DNA from: Flavihumibacter cheonanensis | GTDB taxonomy: Bacteria > Bacteroidota > Bacteroidia > Chitinophagales > Chitinophagaceae | Assembly (NCBI RefSeq): GCF_022352215.1 | Contig: NZ_JAKRWF010000001.1 | Location: forward strand, 124,001 to 188,000 | Length of the DNA stretch: 64,000 nt | Direction: 5' to 3' | Part shown: positions 47,422 through 56,806 of the stretch, piece by piece | Layout of the letters: each line of letters starts with the position of its first letter | How positions within the stretch are numbered: the stretch's first letter is position 1 | The notes under the pieces: model-generated | Told to the model about the DNA's origin: nothing | Databases searched by the model: none | The model's input: the letters and a program-made list of their open reading frames with translations, nothing else | Made by a program: the position numbers and the translations under genes

Positions 47422-49054
47422 ATTTGTAAAGAATTCCTTTAGTTACTTTTAATGAGGGTTTTTTCCAGTTCGCTTTTCGCTGATCAATCACGCCCTTGTC
47501 TACTTTCAGATTGATGGTATTATTCGTTGCATCCAGTTCAATGATATCATCATCCTGAACCAGTCCGATTAATCCGCCATCATAAGCTTCAGGCGTGATG
47601 TGACCGACGACGAATCCATGTGTTCCACCACTGAAACGACCATCTGTAATCAGTGCAACTGATTTGCCTAAACCCGCACCAATAATGGCAGATGTGGGTT
47701 TCAACATTTCCGGCATACCAGGTGCACCTTTAGGCCCTACATTTCTGATCACCACAACATCTCCTGCTTTCACGCGACCACTGCTAATGCCATTGATTAA
47801 TTCAAATTCACCATCAAATACTCTTGCCGGTCCAACAAATTTTTCTCCTTCCTTACCACTGATCTTGGCTACACTTCCTCCTTCAGCGAGATTGCCATAA
47901 AGGATCTGAAGATGTCCGGTTGATTTCAATGGCGCTTCCAACGGATAGATGATCTTCTGTGTTTCAAAATCCAGATCCGGAACTTCCGCCAGGTTTTCTG
48001 CAATTGTTTTACCAGTTACTGTCAAACAATCACCATGTAATAAACCTTTGCTCAATAAATATTTCATTACTGCAGGTACACCGCCATATTGGTGCAGATC
48101 CTGCATCAGGTATTTTCCACTTGGTTTGAAATCTGCCAGTACCGGTGTTTTGTCACTGATGGCCTGGATATCATCTTGTGTAAGCGGTACATCCACACTT
48201 TTAGCCATTGCAATCAAATGCAGCACCGCATTGGTTGATCCACCCAATACCATGATCACCGTAATTGCATTTTCAAATGCTTTGCGCGTCATGATATCAC
48301 TGGGTTTAATATCTTTTTCCAACAATAAGCGGATAGCTTTTCCCGCAGCCTTGCACTCATCCTGTTTTTCCTGGCTTAATGCAGGGTTAGAAGAAGAGTA
48401 GGGCAGACTCATACCGAGTGCCTCAATCGCAGATGCCATGGTGTTGGCTGTATACATGCCTCCGCAGGCACCGGCACCCGGACAAGCATGCTGCACAATT
48501 CCTTTGAAATCCGCTTCCGATAACTGCCCTGCGATTTTTTGTCCCAGTGCCTCAAATGCAGATACAATATTCAGATCCTGTCCTTTATAATGTCCAGGTG
48601 CGATGGTACCACCATACACCATAATAGACGGGCGATTTAAACGTCCCATCGCAATGATGGAACCCGGCATGTTTTTATCACAACCCGGAACGGTAATCAG
48701 GCCATCATAATACTGTGCACCACATACCGCTTCAATGGAGTCTGCAATGATATCCCGGCTAACCAATGAATAGCGCATGCCATCTGTTCCATTGCTCATG
48801 CCATCACTTACGCCAATCGTATTGAAAATGAGTCCGACCAGGTTTTCCTGCCAAATACTTTCCTTGATAATTTTCGACAGATCATTCAGGTGCATGTTAC
48901 AGGTATTGCCATCGTAACCCATACTGGCAACACCCACCTGTGCTTTCGCGAGATCTTCATCTGTTAGTCCGATTCCGTACAACATTGCCTGTGCAGCAGG
49001 TTGTGTTGGGTCCTGTGTAATTGTTCTGGAGAACTTGTTTAACACGTGCGACAT
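47369..49054 (-). CDS. ilvD: Dihydroxy-acid dehydratase
   Basis: 561 residues from ATG 49054 ([14 protein letters not shown]); a TTG two codons earlier is less likely. Fe-S enzyme that dehydrates dihydroxy acids to keto acids of Val/Ile. Motifs: GCDKNMPGS with a cluster cysteine, [16 protein letters not shown] with another, and [20 protein letters not shown] near the end. First gene of ilvDBNCA, behind the Ile/Val leader peptide and terminator. Confidence 0.97.
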   Translation of the reverse strand: MSHVLNKFSRTITQDPTQPAAQAMLYGIGLTDEDLAKAQVGVASMGYDGNTCNMHLNDLSKIIKESIWQENLVGLIFNTIGVSDGMSNGTDGMRYSLVSRDIIADSIEAVCGAQYYDGLITVPGCDKNMPGSIIAMGRLNRPSIMVYGGTIAPGHYKGQDLNIVSAFEALGQKIAGQLSEADFKGIVQHACPGAGACGGMYTANTMASAIEALGMSLPYSSSNPALSQEKQDECKAAGKAIRLLLEKDIKPSDIMTRKAFENAITVIMVLGGSTNAVLHLIAMAKSVDVPLTQDDIQAISDKTPVLADFKPSGKYLMQDLHQYGGVPAVMKYLLSKGLLHGDCLTVTGKTIAENLAEVPDLDFETQKIIYPLEAPLKSTGHLQILYGNLAEGGSVAKISGKEGEKFVGPARVFDGEFELINGISSGRVKAGDVVVIRNVGPKGAPGMPEMLKPTSAIIGAGLGKSVALITDGRFSGGTHGFVVGHITPEAYDGGLIGLVQDDDIIELDATNNTINLKVDKGVIDQRKANWKKPSLKVTKGILYKYAKHVKSAAEGCVTDED

Positions 49055-49092
49055 GTGCAAATCTGTTTTTAAATATGTTGGTTGTTTCAGGG

Positions 49093-49129
49093 CAAAAAAA
49101 AACGACCCGCCTTTTGGAGGCGGATCGTT
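49093..49129 (-). terminator. Attenuator terminator of the ilv operon
   Basis: On the - strand AACGATCCGCCT and AGGCGGGTCGTT pair as a 12-bp stem (one G-U pair) followed by eight T, ending about 39 bases before the ilvD start. Its 5' arm, CCGCCTCC, can instead pair with GGAGGTGG inside the leader, so terminator and antiterminator exclude each other. Confidence 0.92.
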
Positions 49130-49152
49130 TGCAATTCTTTTATGAAACCAGA

Positions 49153-49257
49153 TTACATACTGTTACCACCTCCTGATATGACAGGAATAATCACCACCAC
49201 CACAATAATGACTGCAGTGAAAAGGCGAATAATAGATGTGATAGTAACGTTGTTCAT
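49153..49257 (-). CDS. ilvL: ilv operon leader peptide
   Basis: A 34-codon ORF upstream of ilvD. It begins [13 protein letters not shown], has a core [13 protein letters not shown], and ends SGGGNSM; 8 Ile and 7 Val of 34. Four GTG codons in a row and two ATT pairs would stall a ribosome short of charged Val- or Ile-tRNA. In the RNA, TCCTG (49182-49186) pairs with CAGGA (49171-49175) as stem 1:2, GGAGGTGG (49166-49173) pairs with CCGCCTCC (49116-49123) as antiterminator 2:3, and 3:4 is the terminator. This is the classical attenuation layout. Expression is not shown. Confidence 0.9.
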   Translation of the reverse strand: MNNVTITSIIRLFTAVIIVVVVIIPVISGGGNSM

Positions 49258-49322
49258 CGGTTCAATGATAAACGAATGTACTAACTACATCCAAACTAAA
49301 AAAAGAACTGTTGATTATTTTT

Positions 49323-50438
49323 TTAAATAATCGTTGACTTCCGCAATTCAATGTTCTCAGGATGCAGCTCAGTTGGGATCTTGTCCTGAACCAAATCCGC
49401 TACCAGTTCACCAATCGTGGAAGTGAAATAAAAATTCATCGGGTCAATGTCCTTGGTTACAAAACCATTGTCTAGTGTCCACTGTACGGCTAACCTCACT
49501 TTTGTTGCTTCTTCCTTCAATCCAAAATGTTCCAGCATCATGGCTGCGGATAAGATGGAACCCAATGGATTGGCAATGTCTTTTCCTGCTGCTGCCGGAT
49601 AAGAACCATGAATGGGTTCAAACAAAGCTCCTCCATTTCCAATGGAAGCAGAAGGCAATAGTCCCAATGAGCCGGTTAATACACTGGCTTCATCACTCAG
49701 GATATCACCAAACATGTTCTCTGTCAGGATCACATCAAATTGCGCCGGGTTCAGAATAAGCTGCATGGCAGCATTGTCAACAAAAAGAAAATCGACGGAT
49801 ACATCCGGGTACTGCGCTTGCATTTCACGCACCAGCTTTCTCCAGAGTCTTGAGGTTTCCAGGACATTGGCCTTATCTACCAGGGTTAATTTCTTTTTAC
49901 GCTGGCGGGCTGCCTGAAATGCGAGATGGGCGATCCGTTCGATTTCATTCTTCGTATAGGCGCAATCATCAGAGGCCATATTGCCATCGGCTGACAATGT
50001 CTTGTTTCCAAAATAGATACCGCCGGTTAATTCACGATAGATAATAAAATCTACTCCCTCCAGAATCTTTGCTTTGACAGGTGTCAGATGCTGGAGTGCA
50101 GCATAGGTGGTAACCGGACGCATATTAGCGAAAAGTTGTAAGGATTTGCGCAGCTTCAGTAAGCCCTGTTCCGGACGTACTTTGGCATCAGGATCATTAT
50201 CATATTTGGGGTGGCCAATGGCTCCAAATAAAATAGCATCACTATTCAGGCATAATTCGATGGTGGCATCTGGGAGAGGATTGCCGGTTTTATCGATTGC
50301 ATCTGCCCCCATCAATCCATATTCATAATGAAAATGATGATGGAACTGGGATGCTACGGCATTCAATACATGAATGGCCTGCCGGGTTACTTCCGGACCG
50401 ATTCCATCTCCTGTTATAACGGCTATTCTCTTCTCCAT
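49323..50438 (-). CDS. leuB: 3-isopropylmalate dehydrogenase
   Basis: 371 residues. Oxidises and decarboxylates 3-isopropylmalate with NAD+ in leucine synthesis. Motifs: GDGIGPEV at the N-terminus, the substrate loop with IYRELTGGIYFG, VDNAAMQL and the Mg site region TENMFGDILSDEASVLTGSLGLLPSAS, then EPIHGSYPAAAGKDIANP. It starts 13 bases after leuA. The enzymes between LeuA and LeuB (LeuC, LeuD) are not in this window. Downstream is the ilv leader. Confidence 0.97.
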   Translation of the reverse strand: MEKRIAVITGDGIGPEVTRQAIHVLNAVASQFHHHFHYEYGLMGADAIDKTGNPLPDATIELCLNSDAILFGAIGHPKYDNDPDAKVRPEQGLLKLRKSLQLFANMRPVTTYAALQHLTPVKAKILEGVDFIIYRELTGGIYFGNKTLSADGNMASDDCAYTKNEIERIAHLAFQAARQRKKKLTLVDKANVLETSRLWRKLVREMQAQYPDVSVDFLFVDNAAMQLILNPAQFDVILTENMFGDILSDEASVLTGSLGLLPSASIGNGGALFEPIHGSYPAAAGKDIANPLGSILSAAMMLEHFGLKEEATKVRLAVQWTLDNGFVTKDIDPMNFYFTSTIGELVADLVQDKIPTELHPENIELRKSTII

Positions 50439-50451
50439 TTATTGTTGCTGC

Positions 50452-51612
50452 TTATGAAACTGCCAGTGTATGAGCTTTTGCCAACGTATTCAGGTCCTCA
50501 TCGCTTACTTCTTTTTTCGTATCGGCGATTTCAAGGAAACGGGCATAGAGTTCATCAATATCGTTGCGGTTGAACTGGTGACCGAGTTTCTGAAAGCGAT
50601 AGGCCAGGGCACTGCGACCGCTGCGGGCAGTCAATACAATCTTGGAACTATCTGCGCCTACTTCTTCCGGTGCAATAATTTCATAGGTAGTGGTGTCTTT
50701 CAGGAACCCGTCCTGGTGGATACCGGAAGAGTGTGAGAACGCATTTGCTCCAACAATGGCTTTATTAGGCTGAACCGGCATGCGCATGGTATCTGCTACT
50801 TTGCGGCTCATCGGGTTGAGTTGGGTAGCATTGATATCGGTATAGAATCCCAGACTGCTGTGTTGTTTGATGATCATCACCACTTCTTCCAGAGAGGTAT
50901 TACCTGCTCTTTCACCAAGACCATTAATTGTACATTCGATCTGACGAGCTCCGGCAATTATACCTGCAATGGAATTGGCAGTGGCTAGGCCCAGGTCATT
51001 ATGACAATGGCAGCTCAACACTGCTTTGTCCACATTGGGAACATTATTAATCAGGTAAGCGATCTTCTCTCCGTATTGGTGAGGGAGGCAATAACCCGTT
51101 GTATCAGGAATGTTGACGGTAGTAGCTCCTGCAGCAATAACAGCTTCTACTACGCGAGCCAGGTATTCATTATCTGTTCTGCCTGCATCTTCTGCATAAA
51201 ACTCAACATCATCTGTAAAGTTGCGGGCCCATTTTACACACTGGATGGCACGCTGCAGGATATCTTCCCGGTTGCTATTGAATTTGGATTTGATATGGAA
51301 ATCAGATGTGCCGATCCCGGTATGAATTCTTTTGCGGGCGGCTGGTTTCAAGGCTTCAGCAGCTACTTCAATATCTTTCTGCACAGCGCGACTCAAACCG
51401 CATACCACTGTCTTCTTCAGCAGGCGGGCGATTTCATGAACCGCCTCAAAATCTCCGGGAGAGGAGATAGGGAAACCTGCTTCAAGTATGTCCACGCCCA
51501 TTGCTTCAAGTTGGAGGGCCAGCTCAATTTTTTCAGCTTTATTGAGTTTGCATCCGGGAACTTGTTCGCCATCTCGAAGGGTGGTGTCGAAAATGAAGAT
51601 TTTTTGATCCAT
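50452..51612 (-). CDS. leuA: 2-isopropylmalate synthase, short form
   Basis: 386 residues. Condenses 2-oxoisovalerate with acetyl-CoA, the committed step of leucine synthesis. TIM barrel with the start [13 protein letters not shown], the metal motif [12 protein letters not shown] and [15 protein letters not shown]; subdomain with [12 protein letters not shown]. Typical LeuA is about 510 residues with a C-terminal leucine-binding domain; here the protein ends after the accessory helices, so the allosteric domain is missing. Homocitrate or citramalate synthase are possible alternatives, but the leuB partner favours LeuA. Control may rest on the structured 5' leader. Confidence 0.9.
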   Translation of the reverse strand: MDQKIFIFDTTLRDGEQVPGCKLNKAEKIELALQLEAMGVDILEAGFPISSPGDFEAVHEIARLLKKTVVCGLSRAVQKDIEVAAEALKPAARKRIHTGIGTSDFHIKSKFNSNREDILQRAIQCVKWARNFTDDVEFYAEDAGRTDNEYLARVVEAVIAAGATTVNIPDTTGYCLPHQYGEKIAYLINNVPNVDKAVLSCHCHNDLGLATANSIAGIIAGARQIECTINGLGERAGNTSLEEVVMIIKQHSSLGFYTDINATQLNPMSRKVADTMRMPVQPNKAIVGANAFSHSSGIHQDGFLKDTTTYEIIAPEEVGADSSKIVLTARSGRSALAYRFQKLGHQFNRNDIDELYARFLEIADTKKEVSDEDLNTLAKAHTLAVS

Positions 51613-51632
51613 AAATCGCGTGTGTTTTAGGT

Positions 51633-51692
51633 AAAAAGGCAGGCACCGTAAGCGGGTTTTGCTTGCTATAAAACAGCATTACGGCCACCTGC
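51633..51692 (-). promoter_or_regulatory. Terminator-like structured leader of leuA
   Basis: On the - strand GCAGG pairs with CCTGC and, just inside, CCGTAA with TTACGG; a small inner hairpin TGCT/AGCA lies in the loop. TTTTT follows, ending about 20 bases before the leuA start. The geometry is that of an attenuator terminator. Confidence 0.6.
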
Positions 51693-51717
51693 TTCCCGAA
51701 AGTACCGATAGGGGCAT
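51679..51717 (-). CDS. Possible short leader ORF before leuA
   Basis: A 12-codon ORF, MPLSVLSGSRWP, whose stop TAA lies in the stem of the leuA leader hairpin. It has two Leu codons (CTA and CTT) and one Val, a weak signal compared with the thr and ilv leaders, so it may be chance. Confidence 0.3.
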   Translation of the reverse strand: MPLSVLSGSRWP

Positions 51718-51764
51718 GCGAAAAGAAATCAAAATGCCTCGTATATTACAGCGCTTAATGCCCC
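51711..51764 (-). promoter_or_regulatory. Second hairpin in the leuA/51818 intergenic region
   Basis: GGGGCAT and ATGCCCC form a 7-bp stem about 40 bases apart. On the - strand it precedes the terminator-like hairpin of leuA. It may be part of the leuA leader RNA or an operator between the divergent genes. Confidence 0.4.
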
Positions 51765-51817
51765 ATAAAACGGCTGAAACCCACGCCAGATAAGGATTTT
51801 AATTTAGATTAATTACG

Positions 51818-53368
51818 ATGCCCAACAGATCCATAGATCCGCTGTTTCAACTGATCAAAACGTTGGAAAAGTCTGAAAAACGGAATTTTAAGCTCTATGT
51901 GACCCGGAATACCTCCTCAGACAACCTGAAAATCATTGAATTATTCGATGCACTGGACAAGCTGTCAGAATACGATGAAGCGCAACTGCTGAAAAAAACG
52001 CCAGGTATCAAAAAACAGCAGTTAAGCAACCTGAAAGCCCATTTATACAAGTCGGTTTTATCCAGTTTAAGGCTGATAAAAGACGATCAAAACATTGATA
52101 TTCAATTACATGAGCAGATGGGTTATGCCCGGGTGCTCTACAATAAGGGATTGTATCACCAGAGCCTGAAGATCCTGGATAAAATGAAGGACCTGGCCCG
52201 GCAACATCACCAGGTAAGTTTCCTGGTTCAGGCCCTGTTTTTCGAGAAAAAGATCGAGGCCCTTCATATTACCCGAAGCAGTGAGTACCGGGCACAAAGC
52301 CTGGTTAAGGAATCGGAGGAAGTGGTAAGCCGGATCAAGGCCATCAACGACAGTTCGAATCTCTCCCTGCTGTTGTACGACTGGTATATCCGGCATGGGC
52401 ATGCCCGGAACCAGCAGGACACGGAAGAACTGAATGCCTTCTTTGAGCAGCATATGCCCGAGAGGGTTCGTCAGTTCAAGGGATTTTATGAAGAGCTCTA
52501 TGTGAACCAGAGTTATTGCTGGTATGCTTTCATCCGGCAGGATTTCTTACAGTATTACCGGTATACTTCCAAGTGGGTAGAATTGTTCCAGCGGCATCCG
52601 GATATGATCAAGGTGGAAACCCTGCAATACATCAAAGGATTGCACAACCTGCTGAGTGCCCATTTTGATTTAAAAAATGAAGAAGGGTTTACCAAAACAC
52701 TGAAGTTATTTGAGGAACTGGAACAGAGTGAATGGGTACAGCATAATGATAATAACCGGATTCAGGCATTCGTGTACCTGCAACAGGGCAAGATCAACCA
52801 GTACTTCATGACGGGCAGGTTTACTGAAGGGTTATCTATAGTGCCAAACCTGGAAGAAAAACTGCAGGAATACCAGTTGCAGCTGGACCGGCACCGAATC
52901 CTTGTTTTTTACTATAAAATTGCCTGTCTGTATTTTGGTAGTGGCGATAATGAAAAAGCTATTGATTACCTGCAGAAAATCATCAACTGGAAACTGGACC
53001 TGCGCACCGATTTACAATGTTATGCGCGTCTCCTGCATTTGATCGCACATTATGAACTGGGTAATTTCGACTTGCTGGAATACCTTGTGAAATCTGTGTA
53101 TCGTTTCATGGCAAAGATGGGCAGCCTGAGTATTGTGGAAGAAGAGATGTTTAGCTTCATCCGGAAATCTTTCCAGTTTGCCGCGGGCGATGAACGGCCT
53201 GCATTTCAACACTTGCTGGATCGTATCAAGCCTTACGAAAATGATCCCCGCGAAACAAGAACCTTCTCCTACCTGGATGTGATCTCCTGGCTGGAAAGTA
53301 AAATTGAAGGGGTACCGGTGCAGGAAGTAATCAGAAGAAAATACCTGGCAAGTAAGCGTAAGAAATGA
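51818..53368 (+). CDS. Helical TPR-like hypothetical protein
   Basis: 516 residues with no signal peptide. Almost wholly alpha-helical, rich in K, E, Q, L and Y, with paired-helix spacing like tetratricopeptide repeats (for example RVLYNKGLYHQSLKILDKMKDLAR near 105 and ACLYFGSGDNEKAIDYLQKII near 370). I do not recognise a named family or catalytic motif. Similar proteins of about this length occur in Bacteroidota as conserved hypotheticals, as I recall. It is divergent from leuA and convergent with the desaturase gene, ending two bases from it. Confidence 0.7.
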   Translation: MPNRSIDPLFQLIKTLEKSEKRNFKLYVTRNTSSDNLKIIELFDALDKLSEYDEAQLLKKTPGIKKQQLSNLKAHLYKSVLSSLRLIKDDQNIDIQLHEQMGYARVLYNKGLYHQSLKILDKMKDLARQHHQVSFLVQALFFEKKIEALHITRSSEYRAQSLVKESEEVVSRIKAINDSSNLSLLLYDWYIRHGHARNQQDTEELNAFFEQHMPERVRQFKGFYEELYVNQSYCWYAFIRQDFLQYYRYTSKWVELFQRHPDMIKVETLQYIKGLHNLLSAHFDLKNEEGFTKTLKLFEELEQSEWVQHNDNNRIQAFVYLQQGKINQYFMTGRFTEGLSIVPNLEEKLQEYQLQLDRHRILVFYYKIACLYFGSGDNEKAIDYLQKIINWKLDLRTDLQCYARLLHLIAHYELGNFDLLEYLVKSVYRFMAKMGSLSIVEEEMFSFIRKSFQFAAGDERPAFQHLLDRIKPYENDPRETRTFSYLDVISWLESKIEGVPVQEVIRRKYLASKRKK

Positions 53369-53370
53369 GG

Positions 53371-54429
53371 CTATTGCTGTCCAAGTTTTTTCAGCAGACC
53401 GAAATGATCTTTCAATGCCGTAGCAAAATCAGTTTCCTGGTAAGGAACTCCCTCTAACCGGAGTGTATCTTTTAAGCGTTTCGTTAATTCCCGGTAGTGT
53501 ATATGGCAAATATTGGGAAACAAGTGATGCACCAGGTGCGTGTTCAATCCACCACTGAGGTAGTTTAATACTGCGCTGTTGGTGGATGCATCAACTGTAG
53601 AATAGATTTGCCACAATGCCCAATCGTCCTGATTTTTTAAAGGAGTAGGAGTTCCTGCAACAGATGCTGTTTCATTGATATGAGGAACAATCAATACAAG
53701 CAGCATCAGGGCTCCGCAAATGGCCATGCACGTGACACAAAGTAACAATACGATCCACCATTTGTAAGGAAGAATAACCAAAGGAATCAGATAACTGATA
53801 ATCAGAAATTGCAGTTTAATGTAGATAAGTCGCGGCAGATAAATGTGGGATGTTTTTGCACTGATACCAACCTGCTTTCGCAATTGTACATACAGTACGA
53901 AATCTTTTATATACACGATGTAAATACCAAACAATCCATACAGGATGGGTGCATACAAATGCTGAAACCGGTAATGCTTTCGTTGCGGATAATCGGCATG
54001 TAATCTTAACAAGGGACTTTCTGCAATATCAGCATCCTGGTGAGGAATATTGGTATATATATGATGGGAGTGGTGATGTTTGATTTCCCAGATAGTTTTA
54101 CTGATGCCCAGCAAATTCCAGGAATAGCTGAGCAGTTTATTGATTGTTGCATTGGGGGAGATCGCCTTGTGGGAAGCGTCATGTCCGAGGTTAACTACCA
54201 GCAGCGTCGTACCCAAAATGAAAAGGAAATAAAACAGGAAAGCCAGTCCGATTGACAGGGATCCCCAAACTAACAGGGCCGTATAGCCGCCAATCATCAA
54301 CGTTCCCATTAGAGCAATTTTGATCCAGTACTTTCTGTTGGCATATCGGGTGGTTTTATTTTCTTCAAAAAACTCCCGGACAGTTGTTTTCAGGATACGG
54401 TATATATGAATAGTGTGGTAGGTAATCAT
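53371..54429 (-). CDS. Membrane fatty-acid desaturase
   Basis: 352 residues, a di-iron membrane desaturase. Three histidine boxes: HDASH (83-87), HHHSHH (118-123) and HLVHH near 300. Two pairs of membrane helices are near 37-80 and 205-245. It introduces a double bond into acyl chains, probably to adjust membrane fluidity. The first half (NLGHDASHKAISPN) resembles front-end/linoleoyl-type enzymes but no cytochrome b5 domain is present. The position of the double bond cannot be told. Confidence 0.88.
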   Translation of the reverse strand: MITYHTIHIYRILKTTVREFFEENKTTRYANRKYWIKIALMGTLMIGGYTALLVWGSLSIGLAFLFYFLFILGTTLLVVNLGHDASHKAISPNATINKLLSYSWNLLGISKTIWEIKHHHSHHIYTNIPHQDADIAESPLLRLHADYPQRKHYRFQHLYAPILYGLFGIYIVYIKDFVLYVQLRKQVGISAKTSHIYLPRLIYIKLQFLIISYLIPLVILPYKWWIVLLLCVTCMAICGALMLLVLIVPHINETASVAGTPTPLKNQDDWALWQIYSTVDASTNSAVLNYLSGGLNTHLVHHLFPNICHIHYRELTKRLKDTLRLEGVPYQETDFATALKDHFGLLKKLGQQ

Positions 54430-54512
54430 AATGCCGGTTTATTGAGTAACAGGAATTGATTTAGGAATTGCTATTAAAAGTTATGAAATACTTTGAATGA
54501 TTGTATAAAATT

Positions 54513-54542
54513 AAAGAGGCCTTCATGATTGAAGACCTCTTT
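54513..54542 (-). terminator. Terminator after the second haloperoxidase-like gene
   Basis: AAAGAGG-CTTCA pairs with TGAAG-CCTCTTT around a short loop, 20 bases after the stop at 54563, followed on the - strand by AATTTTAT. The A/T ends make it possible in both directions. Confidence 0.75.
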
Positions 54543-54562
54543 ACCTGGAATGTGGTTGTTGC

Positions 54563-55888
54563 TTATTCCGGGAAATAGTTTTGCTTTTTCAAATGGTTGT
54601 CTACAATTGCCGCCGTATTTCTTCCCAGCTCTAAACCTTGCTCAATAGAGCGCCGGTAATGTATTCCCCCGAACAAACGGGATAAGCCGGCCTCTTTTGC
54701 AGCATCCGAAATGCTATTGAATTTTCTGGGTGCCATGCTGAGATGATCATAGGTATGATCTGTAAACGAATACTGGTCGCCGAAGGATTTTTCCAGGGCA
54801 TATGCGGCCGAACCGGAAAGGGTTGCGTGGGCCGCAACATATTCCGGATGAGGTGGAGTACCAATAAAGGAATTCCAATTCTCAATACCCATATGTTTCC
54901 GGATATAAGTGATGGGGCGTATCAGGTGAAAAGTATACTTTGCTTTCCAGGTTGCAATACCTGCATCATGCATTGTGATACCCAAACGTAAATAAGCTTC
55001 AACTGCTTTTCCCAGGGGTGGCCTTTCACTTCTGAGTAGTTGTCTGAAAATACTGAACCAATGCCCAAACACGCTCACATATTTTCCATTTGGAGCATCA
55101 TCCCAGAAATTGGCAATGGCTTTTTGCTCATCTGTTAATGATTGCGACACATCGTACACTTCCCTTACCATAGTATAAAATGCTGTTCCGGTTTCTTTGG
55201 AAAATGGAACCGGGGCAGGTGGCATCGTACTGGTACTTCCAGGAATGAATGCTCGCACATTTACCCAGCCTGGCACATTCGCCGCCGCATAGGCCGCGGG
55301 GGTTGGCTCCCAATAGCCTTCTCCCTTCGTTTCATAGAGAAGATTGATATGGTCGGCACCATCGGATTTACTCCACGCTGTAACAGCAAGGGCTACTTGT
55401 TTTCCATAAGCCTGGGACTGATTGAGCAGGTTCAATTGCTTCACCTGGTTTTTGTATTTATTGAAATAGAGTTGTTCAAGTGAATCAATGCTGAAAACCA
55501 ACGGTGCTTTATCTGCATAAAAAAAACGCAGGGTTTCCGCAATAGCTGCATTGGCAGCAACTGGTCTGAATAGCGGCTTTCCTGCTGGATGGGATGGCAA
55601 ATCAAATTGGCCGTTTAGCTTGCCTGCCAAACTTTTGAATGGTGAATCTCCTGCTGCAAATGATTCGTATAATGCAATACCGGTATAAGCAAAATGCCTC
55701 GAGTAAGCAATATGAGTTACACCCGTATTTCTTTTAACGAGTAAAAGCTGAAGTGAAATCCAGTCTTCCAACAACTCGGAATTATGAAATTTTAAAGGAT
55801 CCGGCTGAGGATACTGCGGATGTTTTGTTTTTTGACAGGCTGTCAATAGACTGATTAATAGGAGTAAACCTGTGAATATATTTTTCAT
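54563..55888 (-). CDS. Haloperoxidase-like PAP2 lipoprotein
   Basis: 441 residues from ATG 55888, which gives a lipoprotein signal (MKNIFTGLLLLISLLTAC); the frame is open further upstream but without sense. Same fold as the protein at 7009. K...RP is present (KYTFHLIRP) and so is R...H (SRLFGGIHYRR). The middle motif, PSGH in the first protein, here reads VAAHAT, so the histidine is kept while Ser-Gly is replaced by Ala-Ala. This could alter anion binding. Probably on the periplasmic or outer surface. It overlaps no neighbour and lies 34 bases after the methyltransferase. Confidence 0.8.
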   Translation of the reverse strand: MKNIFTGLLLLISLLTACQKTKHPQYPQPDPLKFHNSELLEDWISLQLLLVKRNTGVTHIAYSRHFAYTGIALYESFAAGDSPFKSLAGKLNGQFDLPSHPAGKPLFRPVAANAAIAETLRFFYADKAPLVFSIDSLEQLYFNKYKNQVKQLNLLNQSQAYGKQVALAVTAWSKSDGADHINLLYETKGEGYWEPTPAAYAAANVPGWVNVRAFIPGSTSTMPPAPVPFSKETGTAFYTMVREVYDVSQSLTDEQKAIANFWDDAPNGKYVSVFGHWFSIFRQLLRSERPPLGKAVEAYLRLGITMHDAGIATWKAKYTFHLIRPITYIRKHMGIENWNSFIGTPPHPEYVAAHATLSGSAAYALEKSFGDQYSFTDHTYDHLSMAPRKFNSISDAAKEAGLSRLFGGIHYRRSIEQGLELGRNTAAIVDNHLKKQNYFPE

Positions 55889-55922
55889 GATAAGATTGAT
55901 ATTTGTTTGAATGAATCTGTGA

Positions 55923-56705
55923 TTATTTTTTTGCAATGAAGAGCAAAAAACTGTTTTGCTGGAAGTAGATATCATCCACAATGCGATACGGCTGTAAAGC
56001 AGCAGCTATCGTTTCTTCCACTTGTTTTTTGTCTGCATAGTTCAAGACTGCTGCAGCCGGACCAGTACCCATAAAGCTTCTGATGCCATTGCCCAGACTT
56101 TGATAAATAAAGGGACAACTGATTTGAATGCTGTTGATCAGATTAAATCCGGTTTCCTTCAGATACTCTTCCATCTTACCATCTTCTGATAAGGAAAAGG
56201 GACCGGGTGTTCCAGGAAGGGGAGGAGGAAGCAGGGTGCTGATCGCTTTTAATACGTCCGTGCCGTCACTGTTTGCTGGTTTATCCCATATTGCCAGCAC
56301 CAGTGTTCCTCCTGGTTTCAGCACTCTGTGAGCTTCCGAAAGTGCCTGCCGGAAATTTCCTGCATACTGGAAGGAATTAAATCCGGTTACCACATGAAAG
56401 CTGTTACTGGCAAAGGGCATTGCTTCCAGGTCCTCTTCCATGAAATTGTTTTGAGGATTCCGTTGCCTGGCAAGTTCCAGTAAGCCCGGAGCAGCATCTA
56501 TGCCGATTACCTGGGCGCCGGCATCAATTGCCATACTACTGAACATACCGGATCCACAACCGGCATCCAGCAACATGGTATCCGGACTGATCTCCAACTC
56601 CTGTAAAGCTTTTTTGTAAAGCGGTAAAAAATAAAGTTCGAAATGGGTGGACCAATTTTGGGGTGAGATACTCCACAATTTTCCCTGCACTGTTTTTGTG
56701 CTCAT
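55923..56705 (-). CDS. Class I SAM-dependent methyltransferase
   Basis: 260 residues. SAM loop LLDAGCGSGMFSS at 45-57; acidic strand end GIDAAPGLLELAR; motif GFNSFQYAG and AHRVLKPGGTLVLAIW, typical of Methyltransf_11. The substrate is not evident; small molecules such as quinones are common for the fold. It lies on the same strand as the AraC-type gene upstream (about 100-base gap). Confidence 0.85.
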   Translation of the reverse strand: MSTKTVQGKLWSISPQNWSTHFELYFLPLYKKALQELEISPDTMLLDAGCGSGMFSSMAIDAGAQVIGIDAAPGLLELARQRNPQNNFMEEDLEAMPFASNSFHVVTGFNSFQYAGNFRQALSEAHRVLKPGGTLVLAIWDKPANSDGTDVLKAISTLLPPPLPGTPGPFSLSEDGKMEEYLKETGFNLINSIQISCPFIYQSLGNGIRSFMGTGPAAAVLNYADKKQVEETIAAALQPYRIVDDIYFQQNSFLLFIAKK

Positions 56706-56806
56706 GATGAAAAGGTTTAATGATTAATGATAAATGACAGAAACAAAGCTAACTGCTCTGATCATGGAGAGGATTGCTTTAAAGTCCAGATTGCTGTCTA
56801 AAAAGT

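Noticed and set aside
49273-49280. TACATTCG as a promoter -7 box for the ilv leader
   Set aside because: One mismatch to TAnnTTTG and no TTTG at the right distance; the closest TTTG is only 11 bp away.
53371-54429. Front-end desaturase with cytochrome b5 domain
   Set aside because: Histidine boxes fit a desaturase, but no HPGG haem motif is present, so only a general desaturase call is made.
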